DNA of 13,866 nt from Chitinophagales bacterium (lineage in GTDB: Bacteria > Bacteroidota > Bacteroidia > Chitinophagales > UBA10324). The stretch's first letter is position 1. Each line of letters opens with the position of its first letter. The stretch covers positions 1 to 13,866 of the forward strand of contig JACCZV010000224.1 in the NCBI GenBank assembly GCA_013695775.1, in the 5' to 3' direction. The position numbers and the translations under genes were made by a program. Under the pieces are notes generated by a model. That model saw only the letters and a program-made list of their open reading frames with translations, did not search any database and was not told the DNA's origin. This document shows, piece by piece, positions 7,481-13,866 of this stretch.

Positions 7481-8449
7481 ATGGAATATAAAAGATTGGG
7501 CAAGTCAGGTTTGCCCTTAAGCGTTTTTTCACTGGGCTCATGGCTTACGTTTGGAAAACAGATAGACGATGATGTTGCAGAAAAGATAATGAAAATTGCC
7601 TATGATAATGGTGTGAATTTCTTTGATAATGCTGAGATATATGCGCGTGGCAAATCTGAAAAGGTGATGGGGAAAATCCTGAAGAAGATGAAGTGGGACA
7701 GGGACTCTTATTGCGTTTCAAGCAAAGTTTTTTTTGGGGTTGGAAAGCTGCCTACCCAAAAAGGACTTCATCGCAAACATGTAACTGAGGCCTGTGAACA
7801 GGCAATGAAAAGATTGAATGTAAAATATCTCGATCTTTTCTTCTGTCATCGTCCTGATCCTGAAACACCTATTGAAGAAACCGTATGGGCGATGCATCAT
7901 CTCATTCAACAGGGTAAGGTACTCTATTGGGGAACATCGGAATGGAGCTCTGATCAGATCATTGAAGCGCATAATATTGCCGAACGACATCATCTGATTG
8001 GGCCTACAATGGAGCAACCTCAATATAACATGCTGAACCGGCAAAGATTTGAATCGGAATATAAGGAGCTTTATACAAGGTACGGAATGGGAACAACGAT
8101 TTGGTCTCCACTGGCCTCAGGGTTGCTCACGGGAAAATATCTTTATTCCCATCCAGAAGATACCCGTTTAAATATGGAGGGTATGGAATGGCTGAAGGAA
8201 CAAAAGCTCAATGACCCGATGGCTCTTCAAAAAGTAGGAATGATAAAAGCTATTGCTGATGACCTTGACATTTCTATAACCAAATTATCGCTTGCATGGT
8301 GCCTGAAGAATCCCAATGTCAGTACTGTGATACTTGGTGCATCGAAAGTAGAACAGTTGAAAGAAAATCTGACAGCATTGGATGCTCTGCCGCTGCTGAC
8401 GGATAAAGTTATGGAGAATATAGAAGCTGTACTTCAAAACAAGCCATAA
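7481..8449 (+). CDS. Aldo/keto reductase, Kv-beta-like (AKR6 type)
   Basis: This 322-residue cytoplasmic protein is a complete NADPH-dependent aldo/keto reductase with a TIM-barrel fold. The catalytic tetrad is visible as Asp49 ('NFFDNAEIY'), Tyr54, Lys82 ('SSKVFFG') and His123 ('LFFCHRPDPETP'). The C-terminal nucleotide-binding segment 'STVILGASKVEQLKENL' is also present. 'GLHRKHV' and 'CHRPDP' place it near voltage-gated potassium channel beta subunits and bacterial YghZ-like enzymes rather than the shorter AKR3/AKR5 groups. The family reduces aldehydes and ketones; the substrate here is unknown. There is no signal peptide. The gene is divergent from the acetolactate-decarboxylase-like pair, and acetoin or diacetyl would be plausible carbonyl substrates, but that link is inference from position only. 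Confidence 0.93.
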   Translation: MEYKRLGKSGLPLSVFSLGSWLTFGKQIDDDVAEKIMKIAYDNGVNFFDNAEIYARGKSEKVMGKILKKMKWDRDSYCVSSKVFFGVGKLPTQKGLHRKHVTEACEQAMKRLNVKYLDLFFCHRPDPETPIEETVWAMHHLIQQGKVLYWGTSEWSSDQIIEAHNIAERHHLIGPTMEQPQYNMLNRQRFESEYKELYTRYGMGTTIWSPLASGLLTGKYLYSHPEDTRLNMEGMEWLKEQKLNDPMALQKVGMIKAIADDLDISITKLSLAWCLKNPNVSTVILGASKVEQLKENLTALDALPLLTDKVMENIEAVLQNKP

Positions 8450-8462
8450 TTACCAAATTATA

Positions 8463-8496
8463 TTGGTGACTATCTTATCTGAATGATTTATATTCG
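8463..8496 (+). promoter_or_regulatory. Weak promoter candidate for the lamin-tail protein gene
   Basis: A TTG (8463-8465) and TATATTCG (8489-8496, one mismatch to TAnnTTTG) are 23 bp apart, at the outer limit of the TTG-N17-23-TAnnTTTG pattern reported for Flavobacterium. The leader would be about 20-25 nt. Confidence 0.2.
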
Positions 8497-8525
8497 TTTC
8501 GTGGTAGCTAACTTATAATACGTGC

Positions 8526-11114
8526 ATGAGGTCTGTCTATATTATATTTTTTTCTTTTTTCCATTTGCTGCTTCATGCACAGGTTCAGGATGACTTTTCT
8601 GATGGAAACTTTACAACCGACCCTGTATGGGAAGGCGACTACACCAAATTTGAGATAAACGCCGCACTTCAACTACATTTAAATGCACCAGCGGTAAGTG
8701 ATACAGCAATATTATATACTGAAAATAGCAGCATAGACAATACCGAATGGAATTTTTTTGTTAAGATGGATTTTTCTCCATCGGCAAGCAATTATCTGAA
8801 GGTTTACCTTGTCTCTGATCAGCCTGATTTTAAAAAACCTCTCAATGGATATTTTTTGAGATTGGGTGAAGACGGAAGCAATGATGCAATCGATCTTTTT
8901 CTGCAACAGGGTATCACCGAAACTTTGATTCTATCCGGCATAGATGGACATGTAGCAGCAGATGAGAACTCACTTTCTGTAAAGGTTACACGGGATGATG
9001 CCGGCAATTGGGCTCTCTATTCAGATACTTCAGGCGGTACCAGTTATGAATTAGAGGGCACAGCTATTGACAATACAATAACCACAACCAATTACTTTGG
9101 ATTCTTCTGTAAATATACAAGCACAAGATCCACTTCTTTTTATTTTGATAACATCTATATCGGCCCCTCTGTTGAAGACAATGAGCCACCGCAGATTTTA
9201 CAAGTAACTCCGATTTCTTTCAGTCAGCTTGATGTATATTTTACTGAACCTGTAGAACTCACATCAGCGGAAAACGTGATTAATTATTCTGTGGATAACG
9301 ATATTGGAACTCCCTCTTCTGCAATTGTTGATTCAATTATTGAAAACCTTGTTCACCTTACCTTTGCGACTGATTTTATCAGTGGGGTCAATTACACTCT
9401 GACTGTTTCCAGCATAAAAGATTTTACAGGAAACATGCTTACATCTGCATCCGCAGGTTTTCTGTTTTATGAAACTCAACAAAATGATGTCGTCATCAAT
9501 GAGATTATGGCGGACCCTGATCCGCCTGTTGCCTTGCCAGCGGAAGAATTTGTCGAGCTTTTTAATCCGTCTGCCTATCCGGTAGATCTCACGGGGTGGA
9601 CATTCAGCGATGCTACTTCTGCTGTTACACTGCCATCAATTATTCTCCAACCTGACTCCTTTTTAATCCTATGTAATGAAGCGGATGTAAGTTCATTTGT
9701 AATATTTGGAATGGTGGCCGGCTTATCTTCTTTTCCGTCACTGAATAATGACGCTGATGTGCTAACCTTGAGTAATGCTTTCGGAGAAGTAATTTCCTCG
9801 GTAAGTTTTAATACAACCTGGTATCAGGATGAGGTGAAATCAGATGGTGGATGGTCCTTGGAATTGATTGATCCAACGAGTACATGTTCCGGCATAAACA
9901 ACTGGTCAGCATCAGATTCACCCGCGGGCGGTACTCCTGGAATGCAAAATTCTATTTTTGGAGCTTATCCAGATTCAAGTGCACCTCAATTATTGTCAGC
10001 AACCCTAATTGGATTAACGCAGATTCAACTAATCTTTGATGAATCGGTAGATAGTACCATTGCGTCAGCCATTTCGCACTATATAATCGAACCCTCTTTA
10101 ACTATAATTTCTGCTGCTGTATCGGGCCCTGAATTCACCATTGTTGAACTCACTATTAGCACCGCCATAGATTCAAATGTGGTTTATACTGTAATTGTTT
10201 CCGGAATGGCTGATTGTTCCGGCAATGTTGCAATAAATGACACCATTCAATTTGCTCAGCCCTCTTCGGCAGTTACAGGCGATATTATTTTGAATGAGAT
10301 ACTCTTCAATCCGAAATCAGGGGGATATGATTATGTTGAAATCTATAACAACAGCGACAAAGTTTTTGACCTCCAGAATTGGCAGCTTGCCAATACTGAC
10401 GAATATGATTCACTATCATCTCTTAATCCGATTATCGGAGATCACTATCTTTTTTTCCCGGGTCAGTATCTCGTTTTCACAGAAAACGCCACCGTGGTAA
10501 AGCAACAGTACATGGTAGCAAATCCTGATTTGTTTGTTGAGATGAGCCTTCCTTCATTAAATGATGATGAGGGAACAATAGTGATTATAAACACTGAAGG
10601 CGAGCGTATGGATCAATTGCACTATTCAGAGAGCTGGCATTTCCCTTTCATTGATGAACAAGATGGCGTGGCGCTGGAACGCATAAGCTTTAAGGCACCC
10701 ACACAAGATTCTTTGAATTGGCATTCAGCAGCTTCTACTGTTGGCTATGGAACGCCGACATATGAAAATTCTCAGCACGCTGAAACTGTTGCACAAGCGG
10801 AAATTTCAATTGATCCACAGGTATTCTCACCCGACCAGGATGGATATAATGATGTGGTTACAATTCATTATCAGCTTAAGCAGGCAGGGTTCATTGGCAA
10901 CGTAAAAATATTCAACAGCAGAGGCACCGAAATTAAGAATCTAGTTCAAAATGCTCTTTTACCCGCTTCCGGCACTTTTATATGGGATGGCATTACTGAT
11001 GCAAATGATGTAGCTTCTATTGGCATATATATCATTTACACCGAAGTATTTGATCTTGCAGGGTTAGTAGAGCATTATAAAAATGTATGTATAGTTGGGG
11101 GAAAGAAACATTAA
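8526..11114 (+). CDS. Surface protein with two lamin-tail domains and gliding/T9SS-like C-terminus
   Basis: This 862-residue exported protein starts with a signal peptide ending 'LLLHAQ' (19). In order I see: about 20-210, a beta-rich domain beginning 'DDFSDGNF', possibly lectin-like; about 212-308, an Ig-like domain with 'DVYFTEPVE' and 'FTGNML'; about 312-425, a lamin-tail domain ('VVINEIMADPDPP', 'EFVELFNPSAYPVDLTGWTF'); about 484-570, a second Ig-like domain; about 577-697, a second lamin-tail domain ('IILNEILFNPKSGG', 'YVEIYNNSDKVFDLQNWQL'); and about 750-862, a FlgD/CHU_C-like domain with FSPDQDGYND at 767-776 and 'GIYIIYTEVFDLAG'. The last domain resembles C-termini linked to gliding and type IX secretion, so cell-surface display or release is likely. 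No catalytic motif is seen. Lamin-tail domains often accompany nucleases or adhesins, but no nuclease domain is present here. Confidence 0.87.
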   Translation: MRSVYIIFFSFFHLLLHAQVQDDFSDGNFTTDPVWEGDYTKFEINAALQLHLNAPAVSDTAILYTENSSIDNTEWNFFVKMDFSPSASNYLKVYLVSDQPDFKKPLNGYFLRLGEDGSNDAIDLFLQQGITETLILSGIDGHVAADENSLSVKVTRDDAGNWALYSDTSGGTSYELEGTAIDNTITTTNYFGFFCKYTSTRSTSFYFDNIYIGPSVEDNEPPQILQVTPISFSQLDVYFTEPVELTSAENVINYSVDNDIGTPSSAIVDSIIENLVHLTFATDFISGVNYTLTVSSIKDFTGNMLTSASAGFLFYETQQNDVVINEIMADPDPPVALPAEEFVELFNPSAYPVDLTGWTFSDATSAVTLPSIILQPDSFLILCNEADVSSFVIFGMVAGLSSFPSLNNDADVLTLSNAFGEVISSVSFNTTWYQDEVKSDGGWSLELIDPTSTCSGINNWSASDSPAGGTPGMQNSIFGAYPDSSAPQLLSATLIGLTQIQLIFDESVDSTIASAISHYIIEPSLTIISAAVSGPEFTIVELTISTAIDSNVVYTVIVSGMADCSGNVAINDTIQFAQPSSAVTGDIILNEILFNPKSGGYDYVEIYNNSDKVFDLQNWQLANTDEYDSLSSLNPIIGDHYLFFPGQYLVFTENATVVKQQYMVANPDLFVEMSLPSLNDDEGTIVIINTEGERMDQLHYSESWHFPFIDEQDGVALERISFKAPTQDSLNWHSAASTVGYGTPTYENSQHAETVAQAEISIDPQVFSPDQDGYNDVVTIHYQLKQAGFIGNVKIFNSRGTEIKNLVQNALLPASGTFIWDGITDANDVASIGIYIIYTEVFDLAGLVEHYKNVCIVGGKKH

Positions 11115-11191
11115 AAATATCTATCAGGTAATCTATAACTTTTTCCTGGCTCTTACGTAATTATACTCATCATCACCATAAATTCTATCTC

Positions 11192-12073
11192 TTGCCTCAT
11201 ACTTTGTTACTGGTAGATGACGATGTCACCTTTACTACCGTTATTAAATCGTCACTCGAAAAGGAGGGATATCAGGTTTACGCAGCCAACCACGCAAAGG
11301 AAGCAATGGAGTATCTCGATCATCATCATCGCGATATAGAAGTGATGCTGCTTGACTGGAGCATGCCCGATGTCTCCGGCATTGAATTGCTACGGCAGGT
11401 GAAACAGGATAAAACCTACGAAAACATACCGGTGATCATGCATACAGTGTTGGGAAACGCTGAATACATACAGCAGGGCCTGGAAGCAGGCGCATTTTTT
11501 TATCTTGTAAAGCCTGTAAAAAAAACGCTTCTTATTTCTACTATTCGCGCTGCACTCCTTGATCTTAAACGACGGCGTGATCTGCTATCAAAATTGAGGG
11601 ATAGTCAACGGGCTCTTCGATTTATGGTTGAAGGAACTTTCCATTTTCGGACGGTTCAGCAAGGCGATAACCTAGCAGTTCGCATCGCAAATGAGTGCCC
11701 GAATCCACAGGAAGCCATTTATATATCTGAACTGTTTGCAAATGCAGTAGAACATGGCAATGTAACTCTTAGTTATGATGAAAAAACAAAACTCATCTCA
11801 CAAAATAAATTACAGGAAGAAGTTGAGCGGAGGCTTGCACTTCCTGAACACAGGGATAAATATGTAACAGTCACTTTCAAAAAAAACCCTGACCGCATAT
11901 CTATTCTCGTAGAGGATATGGGAAATGGTTTCGATTTTATAAAATATCTTCAGTTTGATGACGGCCGCGTTTTAGATAATCACGGCAGAGGCATTGCAAT
12001 AGTAAATGCTCTTCTCACTCTAAATTATCTTGAAAAAGGTAATAAGGCGGTTGTAGAAATTCCAGTATACTAA
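11192..12073 (+). CDS. Response regulator fused to RsbW-like ATPase domain (TTG start)
   Basis: This cytoplasmic protein has 293 residues. Residues 1-120 are a receiver domain: acidic pocket Asp9-Asp11, phospho-acceptor Asp55 ('VMLLDWSMPD'), Thr85 and Lys107 ('YLVKPV'). Residues about 122-145 form a charged, probably helical linker. Residues about 150-293 are a HATPase_c domain: N-box 'ELFANAVEHGN' (Asn184), G1 box 'EDMGNGF' (Asp242) and G2 'HGRGIAIVNALL' (264-275). No phospho-acceptor histidine (H-box) domain is seen. The ATPase part is like anti-sigma kinases of the RsbW/SpoIIAB type, so phosphorylation at Asp55 may control a partner-switching step; no RsbV/STAS or PP2C partner is in the window. 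The frame opens after a TAA at 11129-11131 and has no ATG before 'HTLLLVDDD'. A TTG at 11192 puts the start exactly where receiver domains begin. Confidence 0.87.
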   Translation: MPHTLLLVDDDVTFTTVIKSSLEKEGYQVYAANHAKEAMEYLDHHHRDIEVMLLDWSMPDVSGIELLRQVKQDKTYENIPVIMHTVLGNAEYIQQGLEAGAFFYLVKPVKKTLLISTIRAALLDLKRRRDLLSKLRDSQRALRFMVEGTFHFRTVQQGDNLAVRIANECPNPQEAIYISELFANAVEHGNVTLSYDEKTKLISQNKLQEEVERRLALPEHRDKYVTVTFKKNPDRISILVEDMGNGFDFIKYLQFDDGRVLDNHGRGIAIVNALLTLNYLEKGNKAVVEIPVY

Positions 12074-12304
12074 CCTCTAAATAGTGAGACCTAATTCCGA
12101 CTCAGCCGATGAGACGATTCCTTTTGCCGCTTTCAATCCCCTACTATAATAAATAACCCAAATGAAAAGGTGCTGCTGCAAATGACCTTGCCCAATTTTG
12201 AGCGCCAACACTTAATGTTATGGCATCCCTAATATGCCCAACTAACAGCTTGGTGCATTGCTAGGCAATAAACTTCTATTCAAAGAGAGAGACTATCCTT
12301 AAGC

Positions 12305-12400
12305 CGTCATTGCAAACGGAGTGAAGCAATCCCATGATAAGAGCAGGCTGCATAATTTCCTGAGATTGCTTCTCCGCCGAAAAGGCGGATCGCAATGACG
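12305..12400. repeat. MITE-like palindromic repeat
   Basis: The ends CGTCATTGC (12305-12313) and GCAATGACG (12392-12400) are perfect inverted repeats. Inside, 'GAAGCAATCCC' on the left mirrors 'GAGATTGCTTC' on the right, so the 96-bp unit can fold into one long imperfect hairpin. The right arm holds a nested stem CCGCC-GAAAA-GGCGG (12374-12388) that the left arm only partly matches, so the arms have diverged. The sequence style (CGTCATTGCgaa...GAAGCAATC) matches dispersed non-coding repeats I know from many bacterial genomes; copy number here is unknown. No target-site duplication is evident. Confidence 0.7.
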
Positions 12401-12465
12401 TTATGATGCCGTCCTGGGAGACAATTTCAATGAAATAGAGCCATAAAATAAAGGATAATGCTGAT

Positions 12466-12504
12466 ATGGGGGCAAACCCCATCACCTCTTAAATCATACA
12501 TTTG
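12466..12504 (+). promoter_or_regulatory. Probable purN promoter with an inverted repeat at the -33 region
   Basis: TACATTTG (12497-12504) is a full TAnnTTTG match, giving a leader of about 50 nt before the purN ATG. There is no TTTG at the -33 distance. Instead the perfect inverted repeat ATGGGG-GCAAA-CCCCAT (12466-12482) covers that place. A protein binding there could activate or block transcription. The regulator is unknown. Confidence 0.4.
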
Positions 12505-12559
12505 TTGATTGAAATTCCGTTTTATTAGTGATCGAAATATTCTTTCCTAACTCCGCCTT

Positions 12560-13126
12560 ATGAAACGAATTGCCATATTCGCCTCAGGGAACGGATCAAA
12601 TGCAAAAGCTATTATTCAATATTTTCAAGGCAATAAGAACATCAGAATTGAAACAATCGTCTGCAATAATCCAAAGGCCAAAGTTATTGAGGTAGCCCGC
12701 GAGCTTAATATACCGTGCAGACTTATAACAAGGCAGGATTTGTACATAGAGGATGATATACTTAATTTTCTAAAGGCATCCCATATTGATCTTATAGTTC
12801 TCGCCGGATTTCTTTGGCTTATACCAGAAAAACTTCTCTCCGCATTTCCTGATAAGATCATAAACATTCATCCGGCGTTGCTCCCAAAATTTGGTGGTAA
12901 AAATATGTATGGAAATCGTGTTCATGAGTCAGTTTTAAACGCAGGAGAAAAAGAGACAGGCATCACCATCCATTTACTTAATGAGAAATATGACGAGGGA
13001 AAGATCAAATTTCAAAAAACCTGCGCTATTGATTCGAGTGATTCTGCTGAAGACATTTCGCGCAAAGTGCAAAAGCTGGAACACGAATGGTATCCTAAAA
13101 TTATTGAGGGGATACTGACCTCATGA
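12560..13126 (+). CDS. purN: Phosphoribosylglycinamide formyltransferase (GAR transformylase)
   Basis: This 188-residue cytoplasmic enzyme transfers a formyl group from 10-formyltetrahydrofolate to glycinamide ribonucleotide, the third step of purine synthesis. It starts with the nucleotide-phosphate loop 'IAIFASGNGSNA' (4-15). The catalytic triad is Asn102, His104 ('INIHPALLPKFGGK') and Asp145 ('NEKYDEGKI'), matching Asn106, His108 and Asp144 of the E. coli enzyme. 'LAGFLWLIP' (81-89) is the usual folate-site segment, and 'ETGITIHLL' is also typical. The length is normal for the family. The gene stands alone, without other pur genes nearby. Its last 26 bp overlap the 3' end of the gene on the opposite strand, so the two transcripts must converge. 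Confidence 0.96.
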   Translation: MKRIAIFASGNGSNAKAIIQYFQGNKNIRIETIVCNNPKAKVIEVARELNIPCRLITRQDLYIEDDILNFLKASHIDLIVLAGFLWLIPEKLLSAFPDKIINIHPALLPKFGGKNMYGNRVHESVLNAGEKETGITIHLLNEKYDEGKIKFQKTCAIDSSDSAEDISRKVQKLEHEWYPKIIEGILTS

Positions 13127-13866
13127 TTTCTTTATACTTCCTTTTGGGATTGTTCACCAAATTATATACAGCTTTTTTAATTATTGATTTTTTTCTGTTA
13201 CCATCTTTGAAAGAACTACTCAGGAGGTTCAGATCTAAAGCATATATCTTTCCTCCTGTTACAAAGCGCTTTTCATCAGCAATGAATAACTGATTGCCCG
13301 TCGCAAAACAGATGCCCTCCTTTTGGGTATATCCCTTTAATCGAATTTGATATGCATTTCCCTTAAAAAAATCACTATTACTGTAATCAGTAAAAACCAA
13401 TAATGAAAAATAAGTCAGCAGCACTATTATTTTTCCATCACTGCTGATGTCTGCGGCCGTAACAGGCTCACCAATATTGAAGCTGTCAATTAATTCAGCT
13501 ATGTAATCGCCCGGCTCGCTGCTTAAACGGTACATTTTAGTGAAACCCCTGTTCCTGGCAGAGACATTTTTAGAGAAAAGATATAGCGAATCATTATAAT
13601 AGAAGAATGCCTCGCAGTCATAATTCCAATTAGTTGGTGGTGGAGGAAATTCTTTTTGATCGGGGTAACGAAAAGTTATTATCGGCTGCATCCCATTTTC
13701 CAGGTTGCCGGAAGAATCCTGTTCAATCACATATATAGTGAGATTGTGCCTGCTGTTATGATTATTCCCAAAATCTCCTATATACAATTTTCTGTCTTCG
13801 CCCGCTGCAAGATCTTCCCAGTCATGATTAAATATGGATTGGTTAGAAATACTTTCTACTGTAAGG
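13101..13866 (-). CDS. Propeller-like protein of unknown function, C-terminal part (truncated by window edge)
   Basis: The frame is open from the right edge of the window to a TAA at 13101-13103, showing 254 residues; the N-terminus lies beyond the window. The first TTG inside the frame (13787) is not the start, because clearly protein-like sequence continues upstream ('NHDWEDLAAGEDRKLYIGDF'). Repeated short strand patterns ('LYIGDFGNN', 'EAFFYYNDSLYLFSKN', 'AADISSDGKIIVLLTY', 'EGICFATGNQLFIADEK') suggest a beta-propeller. I recognise the 'DWEDxA...LYIGDxGNN' pattern from Bacteroidota proteins of unknown function that are usually exported. The C-terminal tail is basic ('NNPKRKYKEIMRSVSPQ') with no sorting domain. 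Function is unknown. It overlaps the purN stop region by 26 bp on the opposite strand. Confidence 0.75.
   Translation of the reverse strand, partial: LTVESISNQSIFNHDWEDLAAGEDRKLYIGDFGNNHNSRHNLTIYVIEQDSSGNLENGMQPIITFRYPDQKEFPPPPTNWNYDCEAFFYYNDSLYLFSKNVSARNRGFTKMYRLSSEPGDYIAELIDSFNIGEPVTAADISSDGKIIVLLTYFSLLVFTDYSNSDFFKGNAYQIRLKGYTQKEGICFATGNQLFIADEKRFVTGGKIYALDLNLLSSSFKDGNRKKSIIKKAVYNLVNNPKRKYKEIMRSVSPQ

Larger units (their letters stand above)
12074..12559. other. 486-bp gene-free stretch
   Basis: No credible gene is seen on either strand. It holds a palindromic repeat (12305-12400) and a hairpin with a -7 box before purN (12466-12504). A small perfect hairpin, ATTGC-TAG-GCAAT, lies at 12257-12269. 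The part from 12074 to about 12250 shows no recognisable element and no terminator with a T-run after the response-regulator gene. Confidence 0.7.

Noticed and set aside
7718..8044. 108-codon minus-strand frame
   Set aside because: It is antisense to the catalytic core of the aldo/keto reductase.
12276..12485. 69-codon minus-strand frame
   Set aside because: It runs through the palindromic repeat and the hairpin before purN; its length is explained by the repeat and the composition is not gene-like.
12625..12867. 80-codon minus-strand frame
   Set aside because: It is a shadow of purN.
1..13866. CRISPR array, prophage, integrase or complete insertion sequence
   Set aside because: No regularly spaced repeats, phage genes, recombinase or transposase frames were seen.

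Overview
The window looks like a piece of a Bacteroidota (Bacteroidetes) chromosome. The evidence is moderate to low GC content, a lack of obvious Shine-Dalgarno sites, Bacteroidota-type -7 boxes (TAnnTTTG) before the tRNA-Cys gene and purN, many exported proteins with signal peptides ending in 'FAQ' or 'HAQ', and a surface protein ending in a gliding/type IX secretion-like 'FSPDQDGYND' domain. Genus cannot be given. There is no transposase, integrase, phage gene or CRISPR array.

Left part (1-4664): a 5' piece of an exported thioredoxin-like protein with a CYYC site (minus strand, cut by the window edge) is divergent from a small outer-membrane beta-barrel-like protein. A tRNA-Cys(GCA) gene with its own -7 box follows. 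Next is a 1026-residue exported protein that appears to join a zinc metalloprotease domain (HELVH...E), a TolB/PD40-type beta-propeller and an Omp85-like barrel with a VRGY motif.

Middle (4665-8449): an exported PAP2-family phosphatase converges on a tandem pair of minus-strand lipoproteins. These two paralogues resemble alpha-acetolactate decarboxylase (HxH-x10-H zinc motif). The downstream one keeps all three zinc histidines; the upstream one has Arg in place of the third. Divergent from the pair is a soluble aldo/keto reductase with an intact Asp-Tyr-Lys-His tetrad.

Right part (8450-13866): an 862-residue surface protein with two lamin-tail domains, two Ig-like domains and a FlgD/CHU_C-like C-terminus is followed by a response regulator fused to an RsbW-like ATPase domain, which seems to start with TTG. 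A 486-bp gene-free stretch holds a MITE-like palindromic repeat and a probable purN promoter with an inverted repeat over its -33 region. purN (purine biosynthesis) then overlaps by 26 bp the 3' end of a convergent, window-truncated exported propeller-like protein.

Most genes stand alone, separated by about 60-220 bp, and the only likely operon is the lipoprotein pair. The common theme is the cell envelope: seven of the ten protein genes are, or probably are, exported. I see no clear new multi-gene system. The most unusual items are the protease-propeller-Omp85 fusion, the acetolactate-decarboxylase-like lipoprotein pair with one degenerate zinc site, and the PAP2 protein with Asn for the catalytic-motif Asp.
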